63,882 nt of DNA from Pseudomonadales bacterium. GTDB taxonomy: Bacteria; Pseudomonadota; Gammaproteobacteria; Pseudomonadales; Azotimanducaceae. The stretch lies in assembly GCA_022448085.1 (NCBI GenBank), contig JAKUTH010000008.1, positions 1-63,882 of the forward strand. The letters run 5' to 3'. Below, in pieces: positions 9,272-18,378 of this stretch; within the stretch, counting starts at the first letter, position 1, and every line of letters begins with the position of its first letter. The translations under genes and the position numbers were made by a program. A model generated the notes under the pieces. The model was given only the letters and a program-made list of their open reading frames with translations, was not told where the DNA came from and did no database searches.

Positions 9272-9592
9272 TTACTCGTCTTCGACGATGACGGCGGTGC
9301 CGGTCGCAAGCAATTCGGCGGCTCCTTGCATCACCATCGAGGTCGTGAAACGGGTGGCGACGACGGCGTTGGCCCCAAGTTGCTCGGCGGCTTCGATCAT
9401 TCGGTCGACACTCTGCTCGCGGGACTCGGCCATTAACTTCACGTACTCCGAGATTTCGCCACCAACAAGTGCGCGAAAGGCCGCCTTAATATCTTTACCG
9501 ACATTACGGGCCCGTACGGTGTTACCGCGCACCATACCGAGGGACCTGACGATCCGCTTACCTCCAATCGCTTCGCTGGTTACGACTAGCAT
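9272..9592 (-). CDS. ybjQ: YbjQ/UPF0145 family protein
   Basis: 106 residues matching UPF0145: MLVVTSEAIGGKRIVRSLG, NTVRARNVGKDI, a conserved GGEISEYVKLMAESR segment, then AAEQLGANAVVATRF and a final ATGTAVIVED strand. These proteins form pentamers and are often labelled heavy-metal binding, but their role is not established. The ATG follows directly on the TAA of the small membrane protein upstream (TAAATG), so the two are coupled. Confidence 0.9.
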   Translation of the reverse strand: MLVVTSEAIGGKRIVRSLGMVRGNTVRARNVGKDIKAAFRALVGGEISEYVKLMAESREQSVDRMIEAAEQLGANAVVATRFTTSMVMQGAAELLATGTAVIVEDE

Positions 9593-9829
9593 TTATATCT
9601 CCACGTCTTTGTACTTATCTGTCTTACGTTCGATCAAACGTTGTCGCAAGACGGATATCAACAGAAATGCCAGGCCAAGATAAATTGCGCCGACGATGAG
9701 TTTCACTAAAAGCGGCACGTCGGGAGTGTAGACCCACTCGAAGATCGCGACGCCGCCGCCTATGACAATTCCGCCGATCAACAGGAGCCAGCCGATGCTG
9801 CTCGTTGATCGAACCATAGTGTCTTGCAT
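9593..9829 (-). CDS. small two-helix membrane protein
   Basis: A 78-residue protein when started at ATG 9829, where AGGAAA lies eight bases upstream; a longer frame from 9886 has no such site. Two hydrophobic segments, IGWLLLIGGIVIGGGVAIF and VKLIVGAIYLGLAFLLISVL, are separated by a short loop, and the protein ends in a charged tail RQRLIERKTDKYKDVEI. I do not recognise a named family. It is co-transcribed with ybjQ. Confidence 0.7.
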   Translation of the reverse strand: MQDTMVRSTSSIGWLLLIGGIVIGGGVAIFEWVYTPDVPLLVKLIVGAIYLGLAFLLISVLRQRLIERKTDKYKDVEI

Positions 9830-9932
9830 GTGTTTTTCCTGATGCCAGATGTCTTTATCGATGCCGATTCTTAATGCGCCGATCATACATTAAGGGTCTA
9901 TTATCTCACGATTCTAACGGGAGTTACGTGAT

Positions 9933-10859
9933 ATGTCGGACGGCCCGCTGCTTATTGTCGACTGTGATCCGGGTCACGATGACGCGCTTGCCTTGGGGCT
10001 CGCACACGTGCACGGCAATGTGCTTGGGATTACCTCTGTATCCGGCAATGCGCCGCTCGAGGACACAACCCGGAACGCCCTTGGGATGGCCGCGCTGTTG
10101 GGCAGTTCTGCTGAGGTATACCGTGGCGAAGCTCGTCCTTTGATGGGAGAACCTCGCCATGCTGGAGGCGTCCATGGTAGGGGTGGCCTTGGTCGGGTCG
10201 TACTGCCGGAGCACAATCGCGTACCGTCGAAGCTGCATGCGGTTGACTACTTAATCGAGACGACGCGGAAACATTCGAATGTATGGTTGGTTCCTATCGG
10301 ACCGTTGACCAATATCGCGCGAGCGATCGAACGGGACGCAATGCTGGCGAGTAGAGTTGCGGGTATTTCCTTGATGGGCGGCAGCGCGGGTGCGGGCAAC
10401 GCCACCGCGGTGGCGGAGTTCAATATTTGGGCCGACCCAGAGGCCGCGGAGATCGTTATGGCCTCTGGCGCTCACATTCGAATGTGCGGTCTTAACCTCA
10501 CCCGTCAATGGCAATCCGACGATACGATCGCCGCACGCTTGAAGGAAAGCGGATCCGTCAAAGCGCAAGTTGGCGCCGCCATTTTGGACGATATCCATGA
10601 TCGAATGGATTCGTTGGGTCGTGGCCGCCGTTCTGCGTTGCATGACCCATGTGCCGTACTGGCGGTGACGCACCCCGAGCTACTGCATTTCGAGCGACGG
10701 CACGTGACTGTCGAGACCGAGGGAGTTTATACGCGGGGGATGACCGTCGTCGACGAACGCCCGACTCCGGGGATTCCCGAAGCCAATGTCGAGGTGGGAT
10801 ACCAAATTGATTCGAAGTCCGCGATGGAACTGCTGCTGAATGCGTTTGAACGGGCGTAA
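9933..10859 (+). CDS. inosine/uridine-type nucleoside hydrolase
   Basis: 308 residues, usual length for the family that cleaves the N-glycosidic bond of ribonucleosides. The N-terminal Asp cluster IVDCDPGHDDALAL binds the catalytic calcium, followed by GITSVSGNA, VHGRGGLG, VPIGPLTNIARAI, ISLMGGSAGAGNAT and EFNIWADPEAA, then HDPCAVLAV with the late catalytic region. GGGAG lies about eight bases before ATG 9933. Base specificity (pyrimidine or purine) cannot be decided by eye. The gene faces away from the membrane-protein gene at 9829. Confidence 0.93.
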   Translation: MSDGPLLIVDCDPGHDDALALGLAHVHGNVLGITSVSGNAPLEDTTRNALGMAALLGSSAEVYRGEARPLMGEPRHAGGVHGRGGLGRVVLPEHNRVPSKLHAVDYLIETTRKHSNVWLVPIGPLTNIARAIERDAMLASRVAGISLMGGSAGAGNATAVAEFNIWADPEAAEIVMASGAHIRMCGLNLTRQWQSDDTIAARLKESGSVKAQVGAAILDDIHDRMDSLGRGRRSALHDPCAVLAVTHPELLHFERRHVTVETEGVYTRGMTVVDERPTPGIPEANVEVGYQIDSKSAMELLLNAFERA

Positions 10860-10861
10860 AA

Positions 10862-11581
10862 CTAAGCCGGTGTCGCCGCTTTCAAGAAGCTAATTACTAC
10901 GTCAACCGTACCGTCTTTATCTGGATTCTTCCATTCTTCGATCAAAGTCGCATTCGGGGCCAGTTCCGCAAGTTCGCGGGAAATGACCTCGGGGTGGTAG
11001 GGGTCTGAACCCATGAGCACAAGCATTGGTACGGTGCAGGCGGCGACGAAATCTCGATCAACGTTGTACAAAAAATCCCCGTCGTACATATTGCTTCTAA
11101 AGGCGTGCCAATCGTCGTTGTTGGCTTCGGGGTGCTGATCCCTAATTGCGTCAGCCCAGTTGTCGAACATGGCGTAGAAGAGATCGCGGTTGTCGTCAGA
11201 GCCGATTGATTGTTGCAGTACGGCGGCTGCGACGCGTTCTCGATGGGCTTTGATCACACCAAAACAGTAGGGCCCGCCAATGCAGCCACCCAGTACATGC
11301 GCTTGGTCGATGTTCAGGTGGTCGAGCAACGCGACATGATCTTCGGCGTAACTGTGCCATCCATCGTTGCCCGATACCGGAGCCGAAGAGGCACCGGCAT
11401 TGCGCTGGTCCATGGCGATCACTTTAAAGTGTGGGCTTAGGGTTTTTACGGGATCCCACTCAGCGTTTGACCAAAACGAAGCCGCCGAGAGCATCCCACC
11501 GGGCGCGAAGAGTAGGATAGGAAAGCCCTCGCCATGAATTTCGTAGTGGATGTTGACTTGGTCGCGTTGAAATATCGGCAT
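10862..11581 (-). CDS. alpha/beta hydrolase with a Cys at the nucleophile position
   Basis: 239 residues with an alpha/beta hydrolase layout: INIHYEIHGEG-like start, PILLFAPGGM oxyanion region, IAMDQRNAGAS, the elbow AHVLGGCIGGPY, and LVLMGSDPYHP before a late region where the catalytic His would be expected. The elbow has G-x-C-x-G rather than G-x-S-x-G, as in dienelactone-hydrolase-type enzymes. I cannot see a clear catalytic His near the C-terminus (the end reads NPDKDGTVDVVISFL), so activity is uncertain. It converges on the nucleoside hydrolase gene with two bases between the stop codons. Confidence 0.75.
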   Translation of the reverse strand: MPIFQRDQVNIHYEIHGEGFPILLFAPGGMLSAASFWSNAEWDPVKTLSPHFKVIAMDQRNAGASSAPVSGNDGWHSYAEDHVALLDHLNIDQAHVLGGCIGGPYCFGVIKAHRERVAAAVLQQSIGSDDNRDLFYAMFDNWADAIRDQHPEANNDDWHAFRSNMYDGDFLYNVDRDFVAACTVPMLVLMGSDPYHPEVISRELAELAPNATLIEEWKNPDKDGTVDVVISFLKAATPA

Positions 11582-11608
11582 GTTGGTTCCGTCGTGTGTT
11601 GAACTAGT

Positions 11609-11896
11609 TTAAGTCAAGTCGGTCGAATCGCCGGGGGATACGTACCCTTCAGGTTGCTCGTAATCCTCATTCGCGAAGAACTTTTCCATTTGGTTCATGA
11701 GAAAGGCGCGGGATTCAGGATCCATCATCGAGAGTTGATGTTCATTGATAAGCATTGTTTGCAGCGCTTGCCATCGCCCCCAGGCTTCCGCTGAAACATG
11801 TTCGTAAATATCTTCCCCCACGGGACCTGGAATTGGCGGCGAGGCGAGCCCCGGCAATTGCTTGCCAAGCTTGCGGCAGATGACCAGGCGGGTCAT
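11609..11896 (-). CDS. yggX: Fe(2+)-trafficking / oxidative damage protein YggX
   Basis: 95 residues, normal size. The pattern MTRLVICRKLGKQLPGL, PIPGPVGEDIYEHVSAEAW, WQALQTMLINEHQL and FLMNQMEKFF is diagnostic of YggX, a small cytoplasmic protein tied to protection of iron-sulfur clusters from oxidation; the N-terminal Cys is present. Its ATG overlaps the mutY TGA by four bases, the classic mutY-yggX operon. Confidence 0.96.
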   Translation of the reverse strand: MTRLVICRKLGKQLPGLASPPIPGPVGEDIYEHVSAEAWGRWQALQTMLINEHQLSMMDPESRAFLMNQMEKFFANEDYEQPEGYVSPGDSTDLT

Positions 11897-12954
11897 AACG
11901 CTCCCTTGCTCCCTATTCCGGCGAGCAGTTTAACGGCAACTGTCGAGAGCCCAAACTCCGCATTGGCGCTCGGATGATGCCAGCGTAAAACATGAGTCGC
12001 AGCGAGCTCAGTGCAGGACGCATGCAAGAAGATGTAGATGGGCTCGATGTCCAGCTGATAGTGACTGAATGCATGCCGGAATTTCGATCCGGAGCGCGTT
12101 TTCGCGATCATTGTGGTTGGGAGACCGATGTCCTCACTGAATGCCGAAACCGTTGTCTTTTGAGGATGCTGAGGCGGTGACCACAGCGAGGCCCAAACCC
12201 CGCGCGGAGGTCTTTTTTGTAGGAGGCACGCTCCTTGTTCATTAATGACCATGAAAAATCGAGCGCGTTGTACGCGCAACGGTCGGCGCTCAATGACGCT
12301 TGGGTAATCGTTTTCTCTACCCTGCCGATGTGCCTTGCATTCGGTGGCTAAAGGGCAGACGGGGCACCTGGGTTTGGAACGGATACAAACGGTGGCCCCA
12401 AGATCCATGATGGCCTGTGTATAGACGTCAACTTGCGTTGTCGGGGTGTTGGCTTCCGCGTGCGCCCAGAGTTGTTTCTCGGTTTTGGCGATACCCCGTT
12501 TTCCACTGATCGTGTAAAAACGCGACAGCACGCGACGGACATTGCCATCCAAAATAGTGGCAGTTCGTCTGAAAGCAATCGCTACGATCGCGCCCGCGGT
12601 GGATCGGCCGATACCGGGCAGCGCGGTGAGTGAGTTCACGTTGTCTGGGACCCGACCGCCATGGTTTTCGATGATCTTGATTGCCGCCATATGAAGGTGC
12701 CGCGCGCGCCGGTAGTAACCCAGCCCGGTCCAGTATTTGAGTACTTCGTCCTCGCTCGCCTTGGCGAGTCGGCGTACGCTGGGGAAACGAGTTAAGAAAC
12801 GGTTGAAGTAAGGCGCGACGGTGGATGCTTGGGTTTGTTGGAGCATCACTTCGGACACCCAGACCCGGTACGCCGTTTTGTTTCGCTGCCAAGGTAGGTC
12901 CTTGCGTCCGTTTTGACGCCACCAGTGGATCAGGGTTTGCGCGAACTCAGTCAA
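11893..12954 (-). CDS. mutY: A/G-specific adenine DNA glycosylase
   Basis: 353 residues. It removes adenine mispaired with 8-oxoguanine. The catalytic Glu lies in VWVSEVMLQQTQ, the helix-hairpin-helix in LTALPGIGRSTAGAI, the catalytic Asp in ILDGNVRRVLSR, and the [4Fe-4S] ligands follow C-x6-C-x2-C-x5-C in CIRSKPRCPVCPLATEC. The C-terminal Nudix-like domain that reads 8-oxoG begins near ARFFMVINEQGACLLQKR. The first codon appears to be TTG at 12954. It heads the mutY-yggX operon. Confidence 0.96.
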   Translation of the reverse strand: MTEFAQTLIHWWRQNGRKDLPWQRNKTAYRVWVSEVMLQQTQASTVAPYFNRFLTRFPSVRRLAKASEDEVLKYWTGLGYYRRARHLHMAAIKIIENHGGRVPDNVNSLTALPGIGRSTAGAIVAIAFRRTATILDGNVRRVLSRFYTISGKRGIAKTEKQLWAHAEANTPTTQVDVYTQAIMDLGATVCIRSKPRCPVCPLATECKAHRQGRENDYPSVIERRPLRVQRARFFMVINEQGACLLQKRPPRGVWASLWSPPQHPQKTTVSAFSEDIGLPTTMIAKTRSGSKFRHAFSHYQLDIEPIYIFLHASCTELAATHVLRWHHPSANAEFGLSTVAVKLLAGIGSKGAL

Positions 12955-13100
12955 TGTGGATTGTGGTTATGGAAACTCGCGTCTCGGAGCTGAGGTTGGC
13001 ATGATGCGCCAAAATGATGGAACCAAAAAGACACCTTGCATGCGAAGATTAGGACGTAACTTTCTTTCTCGTTTAATGCACGGCAAGCAACGGTATTTGT

Positions 13101-13496
13101 ATGAGTGATGTCGGAAGCTGGGAGCCTGACGAACCGGCGCTTTCTGATGCGCACCGGAAGATACTTGATGTCGCGATCAAAGCCTTGGATCGTCCCCAGC
13201 TCGGGCTCTCTGCCGAGCAGCAGGACTCGATTCGCCAAGCCGTTCGCGCGTCGACGGAGTCCTGGAGAGACTTTGCCCAAGAGCAATCGTCAGCGGAGAT
13301 CACAAATTGGATCAGAGCATTGACGCGGGCAGAGATGATGTTATCGGGGTTTGAATTGGGAGCCCGTTCCCCTGTGATTGCCCTCGTCCGGTTGCTGAAG
13401 CAACGCGGTGAGTACCCGGACGATCTAACCGAATGGGTGAAGGCAAATACCGACAATCGATTCCTGCCGTACGGTAGTCTGTTGGATCGACTGTAG
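13101..13496 (+). CDS. conserved-looking hypothetical protein
   Basis: 131 residues, soluble and acidic, no signal peptide. It is mostly helical by composition, with a middle segment [17 protein letters not shown] and an ending GSLLDRL. I do not recognise the family. It lies just before hisB on the same strand, 52 bases apart, and diverges from mutY. Third-codon base use resembles that of its neighbours, which supports a real gene, but no ribosome site is obvious before ATG 13101. Confidence 0.6.
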   Translation: MSDVGSWEPDEPALSDAHRKILDVAIKALDRPQLGLSAEQQDSIRQAVRASTESWRDFAQEQSSAEITNWIRALTRAEMMLSGFELGARSPVIALVRLLKQRGEYPDDLTEWVKANTDNRFLPYGSLLDRL

Positions 13497-13548
13497 CGGT
13501 AGAACCCCGGATAATTGCGATCCGAAAAAAAACGTAGGCGAAATAATT

Positions 13549-14136
13549 GTGGCGCGTAATGGCTCGGTCTCCCGTGACACGTTGGAGACCAAGATAAGCG
13601 TCGTTCTGGATATCGACGGATCCGGACGATCGAAACTTTCGGCGGGCTTGCCCTTCTTCGAGCACATGCTCGATCAATTAGCACGTCACGGCCTGATCGA
13701 CTTAGAAATTCAGGCGTCCGGGGACATAGAAGTTGATGCGCACCATACGGTGGAAGATGTCGGCATCACACTGGGCCAGGCGCTCGCGCAAGCGGTGGGT
13801 GACAAACAAGGGATTAATCGTTACGGACATGCATACGTGCCCCTCGACGAGGCATTGTCCCGTGTCGTCATTGATTTCTCGGGGCGGCCTGGTCTGACCT
13901 TTAACGTCAAATTTGTTCGCCCGAGGGCTGGCGACTTTGACGTAGACCTTCTACGCGAATTCTTTCAGGGGTTTGCGAATCACGCGCAAGCGACTATCCA
14001 CGTCGATTGCATCAGGGGCGAAAATGCCCATCACCAAGCCGAGACGATTTTTAAGGCGTTTGGGCGGGCGCTGAGAATGGCATTAGCGATCGACCCACGA
14101 GTCAAAGGCACTCCGTCGACTAAGGGATCACTATGA
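13549..14136 (+). CDS. hisB: imidazoleglycerol-phosphate dehydratase
   Basis: 195 residues, the monofunctional form without a histidinol-phosphatase domain. It performs the sixth step of histidine synthesis. Manganese-binding His clusters are seen in [25 protein letters not shown] and [19 protein letters not shown]; the end [11 protein letters not shown] is typical. The start appears to be GTG 13549. Unlike the usual hisBHAF order, no other his gene follows; instead the next gene runs the other way and overlaps its last 106 bases. Confidence 0.97.
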   Translation: MARNGSVSRDTLETKISVVLDIDGSGRSKLSAGLPFFEHMLDQLARHGLIDLEIQASGDIEVDAHHTVEDVGITLGQALAQAVGDKQGINRYGHAYVPLDEALSRVVIDFSGRPGLTFNVKFVRPRAGDFDVDLLREFFQGFANHAQATIHVDCIRGENAHHQAETIFKAFGRALRMALAIDPRVKGTPSTKGSL

Positions 14137-14966
14137 CGCACTTTCGGGTGAACGAACGGTGATTGAGAATAGATTGAATGTTGGGTACGTCGGCTGAAAC
14201 CAACAACTTTCGTCACGAGATACTCGGATGGGCTTGTCGTAAGGCGGCTCACTGGTACCAGCGTTGTTCCTTGAAGGGTAGGTAGTCGCTTTTCAAGAAA
14301 TTGAAGGGTGATGTCGTGTGGGTGGGCAATGATGATGGCATAGCCGCGATCGTTTGCGATCACGATCGCTCGCCGAAAGGCAGCGTCAATGGCTTTTAAT
14401 TGACGATTGTGATCGAGAAAAACGTCTCGACGTACGGCGGGAACACCCCAATCCGTCGCAACGCGCATCGCCACGGTGCGTGCGGTCGTGCGGCTGTCAA
14501 GAAAAAACAAGCCGTGCGAACTGATCACCGACATGAGTGCATTCATCGAAGGAACATCCTGAGTAAAACGGCTGCCTGTGTGATTGCTTACGCCCTTCAC
14601 GCCGGGAATCGACTTGAGCGCTGCTTTGACCTCCCTCTTAATGTCCTCAGGCGACATGTTAAGGGTTAGCGTGCGAGCTGTTCGGATCGATTGGTTTTCG
14701 CTCTCGAGCGGTTGGTGTAGAAGGACGTCCATGCCAATCGCCTGAGCGTGTGCGGCAAGGGCCATCGCCTGCGGTGTGAACGGGAGGATCGCAATGCTGA
14801 CAGCACTTGGTAGTGCGAGTACGCGGTCTCCAACATCGCGACTGTAGCCCATGTCGTCTATCACGATTGCGAGCTGGCCTGCGTACGCCGACAAGTGAAA
14901 GAACAAAGCGAGTGATGTCAGCACCAACCGGGTGCGATGCGGTAACGAAGATAACCGGTTTAACAC
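14031..14966 (-). CDS. YibQ-type divergent polysaccharide deacetylase, probably periplasmic
   Basis: 311 residues with an N-terminal signal peptide ([14 protein letters not shown]). The body matches divergent polysaccharide deacetylases: [74 protein letters not shown] and LVPVSRLT near residue 245. After that comes a tail of about 55 residues without family pattern, and this tail is what overlaps hisB on the opposite strand. In related bacteria this gene sits with envC and ctpA; ctpA is not present here. Role in envelope metabolism is inferred from the family. Confidence 0.88.
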   Translation of the reverse strand: MLNRLSSLPHRTRLVLTSLALFFHLSAYAGQLAIVIDDMGYSRDVGDRVLALPSAVSIAILPFTPQAMALAAHAQAIGMDVLLHQPLESENQSIRTARTLTLNMSPEDIKREVKAALKSIPGVKGVSNHTGSRFTQDVPSMNALMSVISSHGLFFLDSRTTARTVAMRVATDWGVPAVRRDVFLDHNRQLKAIDAAFRRAIVIANDRGYAIIIAHPHDITLQFLEKRLPTLQGTTLVPVSRLTTSPSEYLVTKVVGFSRRTQHSIYSQSPFVHPKVRHSDPLVDGVPLTRGSIANAILSARPNALKIVSAW

Positions 14967-15085
14967 GGTGTTTTACGAATCACGGATTGTCGATTCAACT
15001 AGGCGAAAAAACTCCATTTATTTGCCACCATTGGGCTAATGTACATGCTCACAAACGATGGTCGAGGGCTCTTCGAGACATCATG

Positions 15086-16264
15086 TCATTGCTTCGCTAG
15101 CCAAGCCAGTGGATTCGTTGGTTGACCGTTAATACGGATTTCAAAATAGAGTCCGTCTAGATCTTGACCCCCGCTCTGACCTGCGGAAGCCACGATCTCG
15201 CCGCTTTCCACCCAATCTCCGTTCTGTTTGACGAGTGAATCGCAGAATCCGTACAAGGACATTTGTTCGTTTCCGTGGTCGATGATCGTAAGGAGTCCGA
15301 ACCCGCGTAACCAATCTGAAAATACAATTTGGCCGCGTCCGACCGCCGTCACCACCGAGCCGCTAGGAGCGCTCAAGTAAATACCCTCCCAGGAGAGTCG
15401 ACCGCCTGCCCGGGGTTCACCGAAGCGATACGTCAGTCTCCCTTGCACGGGCCAATTGAGACGCCCTTTGGCGTTTGCGAAGAGTTTACCGTCTAAGTTC
15501 GAATCTCGTTTTACCAATTGCGCTAATAGCGCCTCAATGCGAACTCGGTCTTGTGCAAGCTTGTCACGGACTAACCCCTTGTCCTTGATCTCTTGAGACA
15601 GATTCGCGATGAGTTTCTTCCGCGCCAGCCGTTCTCCTTGCAACATTCCCAAGCGTTTTCTGAGATCTTCCTCCCGCTGTTCGAATTCAGCCCGTCGGCT
15701 TTCAAGTTCGGTCGAGGTCCTCTCCATCGAAGCAAGCGTAGTTCGGTATTCTTGAAGGACTTCTTTGCGGGCGCGAGAAAAATAACCGTGGTAACGGATC
15801 ATGCGATCGAAGGTATGGGGGGTTTCTTGGAGTAGCAGTAGTTTGACGAAATCCTGACCCGACAATTTGTAGGCCTGACGCAAATGCACAGCGATTTTTT
15901 CGGCTTGTAACTGTCGCCGATCCGTTAAACGAGTTTGTTGACGCTGCAGGACCTCGATAGCGGTTTCCGTATTCGTCAAATTGGTTGACGCTTGCTTTAT
16001 CGCAGTGATGATCTCCGAAATTGACGCGTCGGCTTCGCGTAATTTTGTCTGCACGCTATCGAGTCGAACGGCCGCGTCACCGAGCCATTCGTGCAATTGA
16101 TTGAGTTCGGCGACAGTTCGATCGAGGTCAGTTTGGGAGGGTTTCGATTCTCCGGACTCGGGGACTGCACCAAGGGTGAGCGCGGTGAATGCAAGGGCTA
16201 AGCCCGCGCGAGGCCTGAGAGATTTCGTCAGCGTTGCCCCGGTGAATATATCAATGATCGCCAC
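15086..16264 (-). CDS. envC: murein hydrolase activator EnvC
   Basis: 392 residues starting at GTG 16264, with a signal-like hydrophobic segment after the first basic residues, a long coiled coil (about residues 40-260, for example EKIAVHLRQAYKLSGQDF) and a C-terminal LytM/M23 domain starting at LNWPVQGRLTYRFGEP. The zinc-ligand His-x3-Asp of active M23 peptidases is replaced by a WEGIYLSAP segment and the late H-x-H by LYFEIRI, as in EnvC, which activates amidases instead of cutting peptidoglycan. It overlaps the gpmI end by 14 bases, so the two are translationally coupled. Confidence 0.92.
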   Translation of the reverse strand: MAIIDIFTGATLTKSLRPRAGLALAFTALTLGAVPESGESKPSQTDLDRTVAELNQLHEWLGDAAVRLDSVQTKLREADASISEIITAIKQASTNLTNTETAIEVLQRQQTRLTDRRQLQAEKIAVHLRQAYKLSGQDFVKLLLLQETPHTFDRMIRYHGYFSRARKEVLQEYRTTLASMERTSTELESRRAEFEQREEDLRKRLGMLQGERLARKKLIANLSQEIKDKGLVRDKLAQDRVRIEALLAQLVKRDSNLDGKLFANAKGRLNWPVQGRLTYRFGEPRAGGRLSWEGIYLSAPSGSVVTAVGRGQIVFSDWLRGFGLLTIIDHGNEQMSLYGFCDSLVKQNGDWVESGEIVASAGQSGGQDLDGLYFEIRINGQPTNPLAWLAKQ

Positions 16265-17810
16265 CGGATGGGCTGTTTAATTCCATGAGCAGAGAACGCC
16301 CGGTCATTTCGCCGGGTATCTCGATTCGCATAAGCGCTAACAAAGTTGGGGCGACGTCCGCCAGTGTTCCGTTGTCGGCCAATTGCTTGACGTTTCTTCC
16401 TATATAGACAAGCGGCACTCGTTCTGAGGTGTGAGCGGTGTGTAGTTGGTGGGTTGTTAGGTCGAGCATCCGTTCGACGTTGCCGTGATCCGCCGTAATA
16501 AGACACTGTGAGCCGGATTGTTCTACGGCTTTTTTGATGCGTCCAATGCAGTCATCTATGGTTGCCACGGCCTGTTTTGCCGCCGCGAAATCCCCTGTAT
16601 GACCAACCATATCCCCGTTGGCGAAATTGCAGACGATAAAGTCGAACGAGTCTTCGTCTAGTACCCGAACCAGGTTATCGGTAATTTCGTGAGCGCCCAT
16701 TTCCGGCGCTAAGTCGTAGGTCGCCACCTTTGGGGAAGGTATTAGGATCCGGTCTTCGCCTGGGTATGGCTGTTCCTGCCCGCCCGAGAAAAAAAAAGTT
16801 ACGTGCGCGTACTTCTCCGTTTCCGCAATACGCAACTGCGTCTTGCCTAACTTGGAAAGGTGTTCGCCGATCGAATTGACAACGGATTGTGGTTCAAATG
16901 CGTGTCGAACGGATTGATCGTCGGCTTCTGAGCCCAAATCTGCAGCGTACTGAGTCATTGTCACAAAACGCCGTAGTTTGGGGTGGCTGTTTCGTGGGAA
17001 CTGGCGAAAACGCGATTCAACGAAAGCCCGGGATAGCTGTCGTGCTCGATCTGCACGGAAGTTCATAAAAAGAATTACGTCGCCTGCCTTGATCGTGGTC
17101 CGATTTCCGATCAGCGTCGGCTGCACGAACTCGTCGGTTTCGCCCCTGGCGTAGGCGGCGTTGAGAGCTTTAAGAGGGTCTTCTGCGTGATACGGAGAGA
17201 CCCCTTCGGCAAGCATCCGGTAGGCGGCCTCGGTGCGGTCCCAACGCTGATCGCGATCCATGGCGAAATACCGTCCGCAGACCGAACCGATCGTTCCTGT
17301 GCCTTCTTCGGCGAGCATTTTTTCGAATCGCAGCAGCGAGGACTCTGCGCTTTGAGGTGGCGTGTCACGACCGTCTAAGAATGCGTGAAGGATGACTTCA
17401 ACTCTCCTTTGACGTGCCATTTGAATGATCTCGGCAACGTGATTTTCGTGACTGTGGACGCCGCCGGGTGACAGAAGGCCCATCACGTGTAATCGATGGC
17501 CGGACGCCATCGCGAAGGTATCTTCGAATACCGGATTTTGATTGAACGAATTGTCTTCAATTGCCTGATCAATTCGGGTCAGATCTTGAAAAATAGCCCT
17601 ACCGGCACCGATGGTCATGTGCCCTACTTCAGAGTTACCCATTTGATCGGCGGGTAGACCGACGTCAATGCCGGAACCGGATATCAGGGTACGAGGGGCG
17701 GTAGCCCAAAGTTCGTCCCAGTGCGGCGTATGGGCCTGATGAATCGCATTATGATCCGGGGTTTCGCTGTGCCCCCAGCCGTCAAGGACAATCAGAACCG
17801 AGGTCGCCAT
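16251..17810 (-). CDS. gpmI: 2,3-bisphosphoglycerate-independent phosphoglycerate mutase
   Basis: 519 residues, interconverting 2- and 3-phosphoglycerate in glycolysis. The alkaline-phosphatase-fold metal ligands appear in VLIVLDGWGHSE and in QMGNSEVGHMTIGAGR, where the Ser of GNSEVGH is the phosphorylated nucleophile; also HAFLDGRDTPP, GRYFAMDRDQRWDR, ANGDMVGHTGD and ITADHGNVERM. All ligands are intact. It leads the gpmI-envC pair and is divergent from the rhodanese-secB genes. Confidence 0.97.
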   Translation of the reverse strand: MATSVLIVLDGWGHSETPDHNAIHQAHTPHWDELWATAPRTLISGSGIDVGLPADQMGNSEVGHMTIGAGRAIFQDLTRIDQAIEDNSFNQNPVFEDTFAMASGHRLHVMGLLSPGGVHSHENHVAEIIQMARQRRVEVILHAFLDGRDTPPQSAESSLLRFEKMLAEEGTGTIGSVCGRYFAMDRDQRWDRTEAAYRMLAEGVSPYHAEDPLKALNAAYARGETDEFVQPTLIGNRTTIKAGDVILFMNFRADRARQLSRAFVESRFRQFPRNSHPKLRRFVTMTQYAADLGSEADDQSVRHAFEPQSVVNSIGEHLSKLGKTQLRIAETEKYAHVTFFFSGGQEQPYPGEDRILIPSPKVATYDLAPEMGAHEITDNLVRVLDEDSFDFIVCNFANGDMVGHTGDFAAAKQAVATIDDCIGRIKKAVEQSGSQCLITADHGNVERMLDLTTHQLHTAHTSERVPLVYIGRNVKQLADNGTLADVAPTLLALMRIEIPGEMTGRSLLMELNSPSGGDH

Positions 17811-17871
17811 GTTGGTGAAAAACCATGGTCGCGAGGTGGTATGAGTTTAACAAGAATAGCTAATGCTGGCT

Positions 17872-17877
17872 TATAAT
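17872..17877 (+). promoter_or_regulatory. candidate -10 element for rhodanese-secB
   Basis: A perfect TATAAT lies 78 bases before the rhodanese start in the divergent gap from gpmI. The best -35-like hexamer, TTAACA at 17847-17852, is 19 bases upstream, a little far, so this is a moderate candidate. Confidence 0.4.
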
Positions 17878-17954
17878 CCACGTGTCCGCATAAGTGGCGA
17901 CTCGGGCTGGTGGTTGCCTCGCCGATCCCGAAGGAAGCCCTGGGAAGAATACGC

Positions 17955-18371
17955 ATGGATCAGTTGCTTGGATTTGTTGTCGCTCACCCCTGGTTAGTTG
18001 GAGCATTTTTGTTGTTGCTTATTCTCTTCGTTCGCAATGAACTATCGCGCGGCGGACGTACGGTCAATGCTCAAGAATTGGTCAATATGGTCAATCGCGA
18101 AGGAGCCGTCGTCGTCGATGTGCGCGATTCGACAGACTTCAGGTCGGGCCATGTCGTTGGGGCGGTGAATATTCCCCATGCGTCCATCGCGGAGCGGCTC
18201 TCCGAGCTACAGCGTTATAGAGATAAGCCCGTGGTGGTGATGTGTAAAATGGGGCAGCACGCGGGTTCAGCGGGCGTCCACCTGCGCAAAGCGGGGTTTA
18301 GCAATGTCACCAAACTTCGCGGAGGCATTTCGGAATGGCGGGGTCAGAATCTCCCCCTGGTGAAGGGTTGA
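17955..18371 (+). CDS. membrane-anchored rhodanese-like protein
   Basis: 138 residues from ATG 17955, chosen because GGAAGA lies upstream and because a membrane helix (WLVGAFLLLLILFV) then follows near the N-terminus; an upstream extension to 17910 is possible. The rest is a single rhodanese domain: VVVDVRDSTDFRSGHVVGAV and the active-site loop VMCKMGQHAGSAG with its Cys, ending LRGGISEWRG. Such YibN-like proteins sit beside grxC and secB in many gammaproteobacteria; here grxC is missing and secB follows after seven bases. A role in sulfur transfer at the inner membrane is inferred. Confidence 0.88.
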   Translation: MDQLLGFVVAHPWLVGAFLLLLILFVRNELSRGGRTVNAQELVNMVNREGAVVVDVRDSTDFRSGHVVGAVNIPHASIAERLSELQRYRDKPVVVMCKMGQHAGSAGVHLRKAGFSNVTKLRGGISEWRGQNLPLVKG

Positions 18372-18378
18372 ATTCGAC

